Translations under genes and position numbers: made by a program
Notes under the pieces: model-generated
Database searches by the model: none
Told to the model about the DNA's origin: nothing
What the model saw: the letters and a program-made list of their open reading frames with translations, nothing else
Source: Triglochin maritima
Lineage: Eukaryota > Streptophyta > Magnoliopsida > Alismatales > Juncaginaceae
Direction of reading: 5' to 3'
Assembly (NCBI GenBank): GCA_963682175.1
Contig: OY821771.1
Coordinates: 32,446,201-32,510,200, forward strand
DNA: 64,000 bases
Part shown: one piece after another, positions 1 to 11,574 of the stretch
Numbering within the stretch: the stretch's first letter is position 1
Layout: every line of letters begins with the position of its first letter

Positions 1-1175
1 GGTTGGAGTGAAAGGAGCTAGCCAATCAATCTCCAAACAAGCTTAGAATCTAGCTACAAACCCCTTCCTTAATCTCTGAGATTTCTCCTTCCAAAGACTT
101 AGAAAACTAAGAGAATTTTCGTGGATTTTTGTGGTGAATTAGGAGAGAAAATATTTAGCAAACTTCTAACACAATTAAGGAGAATAATGACCTATTTATA
201 GGCTCCAATCTTACTCTTAATCATGGCTATTCTTAAGCCACGAATTCTTGAAATTTTCTCTCACAAACTAATTCCATAATGCAATATATGCACCCACAAA
301 ACGTTTGATCAAGTTTGGAGCTAATCCAACCATTGATCAAATTAATCTCTTAATTATCAAAGGCAGAAAATCGATCGGGACTCGGTCCACCGAGACATAC
401 TCGGTTAACCGAATATGTCACGTTCGGATTTCCGTGCACTTGACGGATGACCGATTCTTAAGGAGAAAAATTCTTCTTTAACCGTTCGGACGAATTCGCG
501 TCTTTGACCAAGTGTCATTCGGTTAACCGAAAATATCAGAACTGGACATTGTTCGGTCGACCGTTTATGGTTCGGTATACCGACCCAGAGTTCCATGCAC
601 TTTGGTCAAGTTCGGTCAATCAACTTGACCATCCGTTCCACGTTCGGTTGACCGATCCACAGATCCCTCGGTCGACCGAACCTTAACGGATTACCGAACT
701 GCTACCCGATTTTGCCTTTTTCAAATTTTGGATTTATTTCCAACAAAATTTGAACTTTTGGGGTTTTAGCAAATTCACAACTTATGCAATATATTATCCT
801 ATGCAATAATAAATTATTGCACCCCATAATATATGCATCTCATATGAATTTATCATGATTCTAATTATGTTATTATGCAACATAATTGATTTTACTCGTC
901 CACCACATGAGTCATATTTTCTTATAAGAAACCCGACTCATCATATGAACCAAAAATCAAACTTCTTGTTTCCCGGTTTTTGCGGTGTGACCTATGGGAG
1001 GATCTAGACTAAGTTGGCAGTGATATTAAGAGCTTAATATCACAAGCTATAAGCGGTATCCAGCTACACATTATAGCTCCCAATTAGTTAGATGTCTTAA
1101 TTCCACTCGAACCAAAACCCGATCCATTTAGTGATGGAGTGCACCACTTGTGTCCGTCCCTTGCCACATGATTCC
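1..1175 (-). mobile_element. LTR fragment, family B, reverse orientation, cut by window start
   Basis: This stretch is the reverse complement of most of the family B LTR seen whole at 53280-55444. Shared blocks include the leader with its alternating 'agagaattttc' and 'gattgactagct' type segments, the U3 block with CGGTCGACCG palindromes, and the segment around 'cacaagtg'. It lacks the LTR 5' end: homology stops near 1175, where a piece of the same LTR begins in the opposite orientation. The other end lies outside the window. No coding sequence is present. Family membership rests on by-eye similarity; the junction position is approximate to about 10 bp. Confidence 0.7.
372..705. repeat. CGGTCGACCG palindrome island 1 (in LTR B)
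   Basis: About ten full or decayed copies of the 10-bp palindrome CGGTCGACCG occur in 330 bp, for example in the stretch 550-580 and at 645-655 and 669-679. Decayed copies differ mainly at the CpG positions (CGGTTAACCG, CGGTATACCG). The island lies in the U3 part of the LTR. Confidence 0.85.
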
Positions 1176-1278
1176 CTTCAGTTTTTGCATATATTAATAA
1201 GAGAATTTATACTGATTAATGACTGGATTTAATCCACCTTGGTCAAATGTAGTTATGAGATGATGATGTGGCAAAATA

Positions 1279-1435
1279 AACAAGAGATCATGTGCAAAGT
1301 GGTTTGCACATGATGTGGTTTAGTGAAGATGTAAACAAGAGATCATGTGTAAGTGGTTTGCACATGATGTGATTTAGTGGAGAGATTAATAATAGATCAT
1401 GTGTAGGTGGTTTGCACATGATGTGAGTTAGAGGA
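1279..1435 (+). repeat. Three direct repeats, each a 12-bp-stem hairpin, upstream of the LTR promoter
   Basis: Three copies of a unit of about 52 bp each contain ATCATGTGCAAA, a short spacer, then TTTGCACATGAT (first copy near 1288-1316, perfect). The later copies carry 1-2 substitutions. The array ends just before the TATA box at 1441, where LTR enhancers usually sit. Related copies are seen at 14552-14636 and 51390-51530. Confidence 0.75.
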
Positions 1436-1439
1436 AATT

Positions 1440-1450
1440 CTATAAATAGG
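1440..1450 (+). promoter_or_regulatory. Predicted TATA box of LTR B
   Basis: CTATAAATAGG lies immediately downstream of the hairpin repeats and about 450 bp before the LTR 3' end. The same motif is found at 54981-54990 in the full-length copy, which supports a pol II promoter. This is an inference from motif and position only. Confidence 0.5.
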
Positions 1451-1896
1451 TCCCTTCTCCCTTCGTTGTTAATATTAATGCAAAATTCTTGTCTCTCCAA
1501 TTTTTCCATCATTCCATCCAAAATTCTCTTAGTTTTAATTGTGTGCTAGAGATTAATTTTTTTAGCATAGAACGGGTTATTAGCTAGATTTTAACATTGA
1601 TTTAGAGATAGATTGACTAGCTCTTTTCTCTCTAATCTTGTTTAGAGTTTGGTGAACTCTTGGAGACAAATCGGTAGACTATTCAACAGGCAACACAACT
1701 CCGGATATTCATAAAGGTTTTAGTGAATCTTTAGGTATGATCTCCTTCTATTTATTTTAATATATATGTAAATTACATGATATTAGAATAAATATAAAAT
1801 AATGTACATGAAATCGTCAAAAATATGGAAATTGATCTTGTATGAATGTATAAAAAATTTAAAATATATACATACATAGATGCCCGAAATCCTACA

Positions 1897-2455
1897 TGAG
1901 GGGGTGTGAGGAAGCACATGATGCCAATGATCTACACTCGTTTCCGAAATCTCAATACTAGAGTGATTTATATCTCTTCCTCCTCCCTTCTCTCCCCTCT
2001 AACCTCTCCTCTCTCGACTCCCTTCTCTCCCTCCAACACCACCACCACCACTGACGGCTTGCCAGTGCGGTTGTAACAGTTGCACGTGGCTGGTCGCGCC
2101 TCGCCACGACCCCACTTTTCTGACCCTCCTCGGCCCACTCAATCATCTGATGACGACTCCGATATCGGAGCTCCGATCGCGCCTAACACCATTTCCAATC
2201 GAACTCCGGATTGACTTTGGTCATCCCCCACCGCACGCACACACACGACGATAAGGAACCAATAAAGGGGGCGAAGGTGGCGTACCTTCCAAAAAGGGGA
2301 CACCTTTCCCTCCGCGCCTACACTCGGACCTCTCTGTGTCGTCGACGTCGCCGAAGTTGTGGAGAAAGGAAATGGGAAAAGAATGAGGGAGATGGGTTGG
2401 GGTTAAGGATTTGGGGAGAAAATCGGGTGAGAGATAGAGAGAGAGAGAGATAACA
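1897..2455. other. Unassigned CT/GA-biased spacer
   Basis: This holds a CT-rich tract (1975-2035), a moderately GC-rich block (2040-2350) and a (GA)n run near 2436-2451. Short open frames exist on both strands but show no recognisable domain and have strongly biased composition. I see no supported gene. The leader-like CT/GA composition resembles the 5' region of LTR D, so a decayed LTR is possible. Confidence 0.4.
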
Positions 2456-2494
2456 GTTAAATCATCAAAACATACATTAAGGCAAAAAAACCAA
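2456..2494 (-). mobile_element. Terminal scrap of LTR family A
   Basis: About 39 bp match the reverse complement of the LTR A 5' end (AAATCATCAAAACAT block, then CCAACA), as at 47480-47517. The rest of the LTR is absent, so it is a truncated remnant. Confidence 0.5.
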
Positions 2495-3030
2495 CAATCT
2501 CAACATTACACGTGCCTGGGAATGTTCAAAATGACCGTGTCTAGGGAGTGTGTCGAATGATCTGTCCAGAATTGTCCATAATGATCCAGAAATGTTCATA
2601 CCTGTCCAGAATTGTCCAAGGGTGTGTCCAGAATCGTCCAGAATTACCTTGCCCACGGAGTTGTCCAGAATTGTACTGAATGACCGTGTACAAGCTTTTT
2701 GTCCATACTTGTTTTTGCAAGCTTGTCCAGTGCATGTGTCCGGGAATGTCCAGAATTACCATGTCCACAGATTTGTCCAGAATTGTACTGAATGACCATG
2801 TACATGTTTTTTTGTCTAAATTTGTCAAGAATTGTCTAGACTTGTTTTGCAAGCTTGTCCAGTGCTTGTGTTCGGGAATAACTAGAATTACCGTGTGCAC
2901 GGATTTGTCCATAATTGCCCAAAATGACCGTGTCCAGGCTTTTAGTCCGGCAATGTGTCCATACTTGTTTTGTAAGCTTTTCCAGTGCATGTGTCCGGGA
3001 ATATCCAGAGTCGCACGCTTCGAATGTGAA
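2495..3030. repeat. GTCCAGAAT-type degenerate array 1
   Basis: Dozens of degenerate copies of TGTCCAGAAT, often as TGTCCAGAATTGTCCA, are interspersed with AATGACCGTGT and GCAAGCTTGTCCAGTGC. Higher-order units of about 110 bp begin near 2690, 2790 and 2900. The open frames across this region on both strands are by-products of the repeat. The same core repeats in five arrays between 24.7 and 34.3 kb. Confidence 0.8.
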
Positions 3031-3130
3031 CAATCGTGTCCCTTTCTGGAAACAAACGTTTTCCGCCTTTATCAGGAATCACACTTTGTTTGTAAACAAA
3101 CGTTTTACTCCTACATCGGGAATCACATAT

Positions 3131-4140
3131 TGCTTATGACATCCCCCCACCGTTCCTAACGTGACAACTGACGTGGTGTGCGTCATGGACGCACGACGTC
3201 CATGTATCAATTTATTAAAAAAAATATAATTCATTCTCACATATCCGTGGCACCCCATGTTATATTATAGATTGGGTTACAATTGGCTCATACTTATGAT
3301 TTTCACTTCGACAGGTCAGTCGGGGGTCTCAAGGGGGCTCATACTTCCATTAATTTTGTATTAGTATACTTAATTTAATCGATTTAATTTACTAATTTTC
3401 ATTATTTATTTTAATATTCAGAAATAAATTCTAATTATATTAAAGCATATACATATCATTTAACTAATATAAAAAACAAATTTTAGATCATTTATCAAAA
3501 CAAAAAAAATCAACCAACCCGGGTTGGCCACGTGGCCAACCCCGGGGTGCATTTTGGGTCGGGGACCCGACCTGGGTTTGCCCCTGTTAAGGGGGGCTGG
3601 GGTCGGGTTGAATCCCGACCGACCCCAAAGAGCACCCGTTAAGGGTGCTCTTACAGTGTCGCGATAATGCCTTACGACGCCCAGGACAAGATGATTGCGG
3701 TCGTGCCAACCAAATGGTCTCGGTTGTTATGTATTTAGACCAAGAATCTCGAAAGTGAGTCACCGTCATGTGCCACAAATCAAATCACTCGCATCTCACT
3801 TATGCCCACTTCCTACCATTAACTCAACCACGTCAGCTTCTCTCTCCGCCATGTCAGCTCAAACCAACCCTCCTAAAATTTTCTTAACCACACCCAGAAA
3901 AAACTCAAATGCCCTACATTCTCTCCCCTCTACGTCATTTGGTGATCAATTCTAGGTAAAACACAAAAAATGTCAAAACATTTTTAAAAATATAAACAAA
4001 TAAAAAACATGGTTTCATATTTTTATTTTTTTTAAACGATTTTAAATAATTTTTAAAACATTTTTCAAAAAAAAATTAAAAAAAAAATCACCCAATCTGG
4101 AGGTGAAAAAGACCACCCCGTTAAGGGTGGTCTAAGGGTG
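3131..4140. other. Non-coding region with GC-rich inverted repeats, MITE-like
   Basis: 3180-3510 is AT-rich without a gene. 3516-3548 is a near-perfect palindrome centred on CACGTG, flanked by GGGTCGGG/CCCGACC-type inverted repeats. At 3630-3652 AGAGCACCC and GGGTGCTCT form a hairpin around GTTAA, and 4108-4132 repeats the design as AGACCACCC/GGGTGGTCT. Such paired termini are typical of MITEs, but I could not fix boundaries or a target duplication. Confidence 0.4.
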
Positions 4141-4990
4141 GGATTGGTACTCTAGAGATTTTCGAGGAAATGAATAACTCGACTTCCAAACGAAGATCTA
4201 CCATAGCCTGGGGAATTTTAAAAGTTATGGAACTCAAATTCCAGAACTTCCAAACCTTAAAAATATAAGCTTATTAGGGTGTTTTCCGAACTTCCACTCC
4301 AAAATGAAGCAGTCCCTACCGTTAATGTCTACGGCTATTATCATACCAAAACAAACTCACAAGCTTGACGCCCTGAATAGGTTTTTGGCGGGATTTTTCT
4401 TATTGTCTCTTGAGTGCCCATCTTTCTCAGCTCATGAACTCAGCTGCAGGAGAAAAAGGTCTCGATTGTGGGGGAATTTCATTCATTTAATCAAAGCTTT
4501 GTCATGCTAACTACATAGCGCAACTAACACAACTGCAGAAATCTTTTATATTGTGCAGCAAATACTCGCACTATAAACTTATAAACCTCGTATCAGTGCT
4601 GTTGTTTATCTAACAATATTTCGTTGGAACCACTCACTATAGTTATATTTCGTTCCGTTTTTTATGAAGGTGTTCTAGTAGGTTAAAGATAGTACTTGGC
4701 GAAATAAAATTGAAGATTGTACGGTTTTGAGTACTCTGTATAAGTAACAAACTGTGTTTGCCTTCAAATTAAGTACAATATCCATGCAACTCCATACCAA
4801 AAATGTAAAAGCAAAGCAACTTTATCTCGTATACAGCAAACCAAAAATTACATATCATGAGAATTCTTTTGGAAACAAAAATGAGGCAAACTAGACTTCA
4901 TACTTCTACAAACTATGCATAGAACTGCAATAATAAATAGATAAGAAGCTTGGACTGATCAAAACTTAAGCAGTGTTGCATGATCTTTAC
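4141..4990. other. Region downstream of LTV1, no gene seen
   Basis: AT-rich sequence with only short open frames and no recognisable protein. The right part (about 4720-5008) is likely the terminal 3' UTR exon of LTV1 on the minus strand, because a splice acceptor for that UTR lies at 5009. Confidence 0.4.
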
Positions 4991-5229
4991 TGCTGCAAAC
5001 TCCCACACCTGAAACAAAATTGTACTTCAGTAATCTAGAAATGTTTGGAACTCAATCTCGAACTCTTCCTGCAGTTCCCGTTTACCATGATCTAGAAGAT
5101 ATAATATCTTCATTATTTTTCAAATTTGCCTGCCTACCCAACTAGTTCGGGATAAAAAATTTCTTGTTTTTGTTTATAAATCGGCACTAACGGAAAGACA
5201 GTAGTAAGTTAATCCCCTCACCTGAATCA

Positions 5230-8200
5230 TTATGCAAGGCGAATGGCTGATGGTCCTGAGAAGGCAGCAACCTTTTGAGCTCTGTTAGCTTCACATCTGT
5301 ATAAACCTTTTAATTCTTTCTTTGCCTTACGTGCCTCTCTTTTCTCTTCCTTTACAGCAGCCTGCATATTTTTTTATCAATTCAATACTCCACGGCAGCA
5401 AAATGTGCACTACATTAACAAAACAAGGAGGGAAAGTGGTTCCAATAGAATCAATGATATGACAGAGTCAGAGAGTCTACAAGCACTCTGCATAAACTGC
5501 CTCACTTAAGGTAGAAAACTTCATTCAATCCAAATGGCCTTGTAGATGAGTTGATTAGTAATTGAAATATTACCTGGCATGGAGAATAAATGAGATTTTA
5601 TTTACTGGGTAGACATTTTTATCACATGGAGATAGTTGAAGTGATTCTTCATTTCATCCTCATGCCCACAATATACGTACAATTACAACATAAGTACAAA
5701 GTCCTCATCTTCAATTTATTTTAGATCTAGGTAGCCAATTTTACCACTGAGGAATTTCTTGGCCACTAATGTGATGCTGTCATTTTACTTATGTTAATCA
5801 ATTACCTTGTCATATTTGGTCTGTGATGTCCATTACTATTTACACTCAACATTTTTGAAGATTATTTTAGTAAATAGGTGTTATTAACGTTTCTACAAAA
5901 CAAAATAAGATGCTCTCATCTTTCCAAAGTTCTTTCAAAGGAACAATAGTGATTATAGTGAACCATTTCCAGAGTATTTCTTCTACCATCTGAAAGTGCA
6001 ATTACATGTAGTTAATGCTCCACATGCTGCATAAAGTTAACATGAGCACAATACATACCACCAAATAATAATGAACTATTATTGCTGAACGGACAAACTC
6101 ATAAGCATAACATAGCTGCTCACATGATAACAGGACATCAGGACGTGAACTAGACATTATATTGTGTTTTTAATGCATGTTTACCATGAAAAGGTTGAAT
6201 TATGATTTACTTGTACTTATCATCCTTAATATAAACTTTTTTCATTGTGAATATTAGCAAAAACAGTACACAAATCAAGTGTTAGCAATGTTCATTGGAG
6301 GAAAAAAATTGAGATGAAAATAGAACTCACCTTTCTTTCCTTTTTCTCCTCCTTTGTTTCCTCTTGAGGTCTCCTTCTTGGTGGTTCTTTTTGCAACTTA
6401 TCAGGGCTTGCACTTGGTTCTTTCTTCATCTTCCCAGAATGGTCTCTTCTATTGTCAGGCAAGTAATCTATAGGAAGCTTCTCCTTCCCTTTAAGCATAA
6501 TCACATTGCCATTCCCCACCGATGCTCCAGAGTGATTAAGTGCAGGAGCTCTTTGTGGCCTTACAGGAGCTTGTATTTTTCCAGGATGATTGTCAAGATT
6601 CGAATATGTGGTAACTATAGTTTCACAATCCCATTGCTCAGACTCATCACTACTTTCTTCGTAAAGCACCACTTCGTTCTTGTTTGGATCCTCATGACTG
6701 TACATCTCAGCATATTCTGCACATTTTTTGAGTATATCAGCAGATGAACGACCAAGTTCATTACCGTCTTCAGATTGTTGACCATGACGTTTAGAATCTG
6801 CAGGAACTTGATACTTGACAGCAAGATCCAAGTCATCCACATCATAGTCTTTGAGGGCAGTATTAAGCTTAGCAACTAAAGAATCACGTTCATTATTTTC
6901 ACAAACAACTTCTTCAGAATCACTATCATCTCCATATTCCTGAAGTGCAAGCTGTAAACAAAATAATCAACATCCATAAATGGTAGAACGATGGGATTTG
7001 CAATGGCATGCGACTTATGAAAATACTTATGAATGCTGAAAAATAAGAGATTTAGGGCTCCCACGAAGTAGGTTAACATTCAGGCCAAATAAGCTGTTCT
7101 GATTCCTTTTCCTTAATTTCAGTTAGGGGGTGCAGTTCAGGCTCAGTCAGACTCTTATCAACATAAGACAGCTCAATGAGGCATCAAGCCAACTTGCCCG
7201 TTCATTCTCGCCTCAAGCCACACCTTCAAGCCAACTCAAAATTTTGGCTTATCAAGTTAATTGGCCTCGTGCTCGGCTCAGGCGTAAATGATATTGTAAT
7301 CTATTGCTTATTTAGATACTTACACTGCTATAAATTTATAATATCACAACAAAAAATATAATGATCTAATGTATTAGAATCATTAGATCATGTATGTATT
7401 AATATTTATATCATGTGCATCTACGATTAACTGTACATATCAGCTTTCAAGCCAATAACCACCTTTTTGAGCTATTCCAACCAAAAAACATGCTCAATTT
7501 TGGTTTGATTACTTTGAAACCGACCAGACATAATATCAAGCCAACAAAGAAAATGGTCTGGTCTTCATTTGACAATGTTTGAGCTGGGGCTCGTGTCAAG
7601 ATCAGATCAACTACGACGATTATGGTTATCAACTTTTGTTCGAGTTCGAAACTTGACTCAAAATGGACTTGATCTTTGCTCGAAAAAAGCTTTTAACTCC
7701 TTTTTAGCTTGAAAATAAAATATCTTCATGAAAAATAAAGAAGTCATCCGACTTAAACGAGTCAACTCAAGCTCGAAAAACTAAAGCTCAACTCGAATGC
7801 TCGAAAAGTAGTTTTTTATTGCTCAATTTATTTTTTGTATTTGGTAACTTGAGACTCGAAATTTTAGCTCGACCCGATTCGTTTACACTCCTAGTGACGA
7901 TATAGTTAAGTTGCCTCTTAATTTTGTAGAGACATCAACAGAACGAGCAGCATTATGAAATCCAAGTAAAAGCTCACCATGTCGAATTCCACGTCCAGAA
8001 GCCGTCTAACTCTCCGATCCTCCTCGTCCACACGAATCTCCCCATCCTCCTCCTCCTGATCAGCATCATCATAATTCCCCTCTTCAACCCCATCCAACCA
8101 CCCCACCACACCCCCTCTCCTCTCCTCCTCCACCTCACCAACATTCGCCTTCGCAATGAAATCCTCGTCCAACTCCTCCACATCCGACCCGAACAACGAC

Positions 8201-8622
8201 TCGTCCCCATCCTCAAGCATCCTTGCAACCTCCGCATCCACTGCCGGCTTACCCTTGACCTCCTTCTCCCCGTCGTACGCCTTCACGTCGACCGGGACGA
8301 GGTCCATCCTGGTAGTAGGGTTGCAGAAAAAGGAAGACCCGCCACCCGAGGCCTTGATCTCGCGGAGGTGGAGGAGGTAGTTGTAGCCGTCGTCGGGGAG
8401 GCCGAGGCCGAGGATCTCGGAGCGGACCTTGTCGTTGAGGGTGGTGGAGGAGGGAGGGAGGGAGGGGGAGGAGACTGGGTCGGGGACGTCGAAGGGGTTG
8501 CCGTCGACGCGGACGAAGACGCGGTCCGGGGCGTCCGGGTCCCACGCCTCGTCGGTCGTGTCGCGTGCTAGGAGTTGGAACGTCGCGCACTTCTTCCGGT
8601 CGATGAACTTCTTCTTGCCCAT
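5230..8622 (-). CDS. LTV1: LTV1 homologue, 40S ribosomal subunit assembly factor (three coding exons)
   Basis: Coding exons on the minus strand are 7978-8622, 6331-6951 and 5230-5361. All junctions are GT-AG and phase 0, giving 465 residues. The protein starts MGKKKFIDRKK, followed by an ATFQLLARD block and DRVFVRVD, which are LTV1 N-terminal signatures. The middle is acidic (residues ~130-215) and begins exon 2 with LALQEYGDD. Exon 2 ends in a lysine/glutamate-rich stretch. The C terminus has KKELKGLYRCEANRAQKVAA, an LTV1 hallmark. In yeast and plants LTV1 binds pre-40S particles near Rps3/Enp1 and is needed for 18S rRNA maturation. The start at 8622 is preferred over an in-frame ATG at 8721 because MGKKKF is the conserved N terminus. 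A further GT-AG intron (5009-5221) appears to lie in the 3' UTR. The frame is intact, so the gene is probably functional. Confidence 0.93.
7124..7893. mobile_element. hAT-like MITE in LTV1 intron 1
   Basis: The ends resemble imperfect inverted repeats: TAGGGGGTGCAG at the left and GTTTACACTCCTA at the right. The right end is rich in 'gctcgaa' and 'gagct' repeats, as in many plant hAT MITEs. It lies wholly inside intron 1 (6952-7977) and has no coding potential. I could not find a clear 8-bp duplication, so the boundaries are tentative. Confidence 0.5.
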
Positions 8623-8722
8623 CGGGATCGAAATTGGGATCGGAAACGGAGAAACAATCGAAGGAATGGCGACCTCGGCGAGCAACGGTGAGAGAGAGAG
8701 AGAGACTCGGATGAAATCCAAA

Positions 8723-9100
8723 ACCCTAGATTTGCACTATTTTTTTAAATTTTTTTATTACTACTAACATAATAATAATTAACGGATAATACCGCAAATT
8801 TGCCGCAAAGATTTGTGAAAAGGAAAACATAGGAAAAGAAAATAATCATCTCTTAATCAAATCTTTTCTTAGTGTCCGTACGTAAACAAAAAAAAATCTA
8901 GAATATAAAATGTTTAGGATTTTTTTTCTTTATTTCCTAATTCCCCAAGTAAAAACGGAGAAAAGTTAAGAATAATAAAACAAGTCAAATATATTGATAA
9001 TTATATATATTACGTTATTTTTTTAATAAACATTAAACTACTTTTGAAAAGCAAAATACAAATTACATGACTGTGTGCGTAATATTTATAAAACAAATAT
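8723..9100. other. LTV1 upstream region
   Basis: A (GA)n run at 8691-8703 lies in the presumed 5' leader, followed by AT-rich sequence without open frames of note. It presumably holds the LTV1 promoter, but no specific element can be defended. Confidence 0.4.
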
Positions 9101-10395
9101 TACCGTAATTTTTTTAATAAAAATTAATTCCGAAATTATAATTTTAGGAATTTTTTGTCGAAATCTGCTCGGATCGTTTGCAAGGGTTGGGCCTGGAAAG
9201 CCGGATCTGTGACTTTTTTTAATATTTTTCCCACGAATCGGACCTGGATCCAAATCCGTGACTCTTTTTCTTCATTTTTTTCTGTTTTAATTTTTTTTGA
9301 TATTAGTTTTTATGATAGTACTGAAACTGTGTCCTTTGGAGATGTTTTGTTTGAAAAAAACAGTTCAAACAAGGTAGCAATTTTATCCTCACGTTAGGTT
9401 ATGCTAATAAACGAATATCATCCTTCTGAGCATTACTTTAGGCCACCAACTTATTTATATGGGTGCATACAAAAAGTTAAAAACTTTTCTAAAAAAAAAC
9501 TTTCCAGTGGAGTTGGGGTTTTTTTAACGCTAAAATATGTCTTCTGGGCATTTGATAATTCATTCTCCACCCGACGAGGTATTAATAACCTACTATTTTC
9601 AGCTAGGAGTTTCTTAAAAATTACTATAGATCTTTAGGAAAAAGAACAAGAGATTTTACTCCCAAATGTAAAGAAGTGGAGTAAAGAAATTTTGAGAAAT
9701 AAGAATCATGCTTCCACGGCTGCCACATGTTGTTGGAAGGTCATTTATAGTTTGAATTCAAGTAAATTACTAGAGAAACAATTTTGGTTTTTAGTTTTTA
9801 GTTTTATGTTTTGGGTTTTTTAAATTATTTGTAATCTGTTTTTTAAATCTTATTTTAAAAAATATATTTCTCTAATTTTTTTATTTTAAAAAAATTAATG
9901 TTTTTAATTTTTCCAGAATCGACCTCAAAAAATGAGGTGTAATGAGTGTACACCCTACCAGCTTGACAACCCCACCCATTTTTTTAATTAGTTTTTTTTG
10001 TTTAATATTTAATTGTAAATAATTAATTATTTTGAATAAGTGAATTTTTTTATTGAATAAAATAATCCTACTTTCAACCCGCTCACTCATCAACATCATT
10101 TGGAGGTCTCGAAAAAATAAAAAAAATTATGAATTAAAAAAATTTAAAAAATATATTTTAAAAAAACTAATATGAAAAAATTAAACAGAAAAAATAAAAA
10201 AGTCACAAATCGGACTTTCCAAGTCTAATCTGTGGGGAATTGTTTTTTTAAAAAGTGAAGCACGGATCGGGCTTTCGAGGTCTGATCCGTGCTTTCACAA
10301 AGCCCGATCTGAGTAGATTTCGAAGAAATTTTTTTCCTAATTTTTTTAATTTTAGAATTATTTTTATTAAATAAAAATATTACGGAAATTTTACA
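9101..10395. mobile_element. Foldback-like non-autonomous element with long terminal inverted repeats
   Basis: The left arm (about 9101-9260) and right arm (about 10200-10395) are inverted copies. CCGTAAT...AATAAAAAT at the left pairs with the reverse of the right end (ATATTACGG). Further in, CGAAATCTGCTCGGATCG pairs with a right-arm counterpart reading CGAAATCTACTCAGATCG in reverse. Deeper segments (AATCGGACCTGGATCC against a right-arm block at 10205-10235) pair again, so each arm is itself repetitive. The centre is AT-rich with no gene. Arms of more than 100 bp fit a foldback or Mutator-type non-autonomous element. No target duplication was identified. Confidence 0.6.
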
Positions 10396-11350
10396 TACCC
10401 AGAAGTCACTCACAATTATCTATCTTAACTCAACATTATAAGTTTCATAAATCATATTTAATTTTTAATGTTCCTATAAATAAACAACAAAAATATAGTC
10501 AAAAGGAAAAATAAATTATACTTGTTACATTTTTCGCTAGTTTTCCTTTAACTATGAGAATATTTTTCTTGGATTACAAAAGAAGTTGGGACTAAAAATG
10601 GAGCAAATAGGGAACGTATATCAAAAACCTTGCATCATAATTTCATAATGAATATGGATACGAATATTATTTTTGTTTTATAATACAAAAGCATATGTGG
10701 ATATAAACAGATGCGAATAACGGAATAAGAAGTGGATATTACTTCTTTAACTTATATAAAAAACATATCAGTTTGTATCAAAAACGGATGTGGGAAATCT
10801 TTAAATTGAAAAATTGAATACAAATGCAGATTAATTTTTATCATATTTGTTACACATTTAAATGGTTGTATAATTAGCGACCATATCCTACAAAACAAAT
10901 TTGAATATGTCGACTAGAGCGGAAAATATCCGAACAAGTCGCCCTACAAAAATGTAGGAAATTTTGACTTCAGTTCTACGACACGAATTTTTAAATTTTT
11001 AGCTCTAATAACTCTAATTTAGGAGTTTGGTGCAAATATTTGTTTTATAATGAAAGTGATGGAAAAACATACATTTTTCTAATATAACTAGAAGTGTTAT
11101 TCCTTATATGAGAGACACTTCTTTTGGTTTTGATGGTGTGATTAGTTTGCAAGGATACTTGCAGTAGTGAAAGTATCATACTTCTTAGATGAGTTTAGGT
11201 GATTGGTTTGTAGAAAAACTTAAAAAATCTGAAATTGGAGTTCCATGAGTTCTAAGACTTCAAAAAAATAGTACGAGGGATGAGTTTTTTGTATTTTACC
11301 CATAAAAGCTCTTCAAGTTATATAAAAAAAAATGGATGGGTGGGTAGTAG
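10396..11350. other. AT-rich spacer, no gene seen
   Basis: No supported coding sequence. The stretch 10640-10900 contains GATACGAAT and GGATATAAACAG words like those inside the hAT MITE at 35266-35776, so it may be an older, eroded copy. Confidence 0.35.
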
Positions 11351-11512
11351 TGTTAGAACCTAATCCTAAGTAATTAGGTTAATTGGGTTTAAACTAATCA
11401 TAATCCTCCTTTGGATATTTTGTTAGGTTGAAGGCTTCTGTTTTGCTGAGGAGAGGTGAGGTGTATTGGCGTGATTGGTTGTTTGTGAGGTGAGTAGGTT
11501 TAAAAGTCAAAC

Positions 11513-11516
<4 letters not shown>

Positions 11517-11570
<54 letters not shown>
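11517..11570 (+). repeat. (CT)n microsatellite
   Basis: An uninterrupted CT dinucleotide run of about 27 units in the leader of LTR D copy 1. The counterpart leader at 32238-32300 is CT-rich but interrupted. Confidence 0.95.

Positions 11571-11574
<4 letters not shown>

Larger units (their letters stand above)
1176..1896 (+). mobile_element. LTR fragment, family B, 3' part
   Basis: The sequence begins at a 'tttttgcatatatt' block that in the solo LTR at 43619-52003 lies in the middle of the LTR. It runs to the LTR 3' end, which finishes CCTACA at 1896. It includes three direct hairpin repeats, a TATA box at 1441 and a transcribed-leader-like region. Compared with the fragment at 1-1175 it lies head to head, so this locus is an inversion or two independent truncated insertions. 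No target-site duplication was found. Confidence 0.75.

Noticed and set aside
372..705. CGGTCGACCG (contains a SalI site) as cloning-linker contamination
   Set aside because: Copies are numerous, variably spaced, decayed at CpG sites and placed inside LTRs, so they are biological.
2541..3159. Overlapping open frames of 65-159 residues on both strands
   Set aside because: They are translations of the GTCCAGAAT array, full of repeated CPESSRI-type words, with no independent signature.
8620..8721. Upstream in-frame ATG at 8721 as LTV1 start
   Set aside because: The extra 33 residues are hydrophobic and serine-rich and not LTV1-like; MGKKKFIDRKK at 8622 is the conserved family start.
8249..8767. 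Several open frames overlapping LTV1 exon 1 in other frames
   Set aside because: They are proline/arginine- or glycine/valine-rich shadows of the GC-rich first exon with no domain signature.
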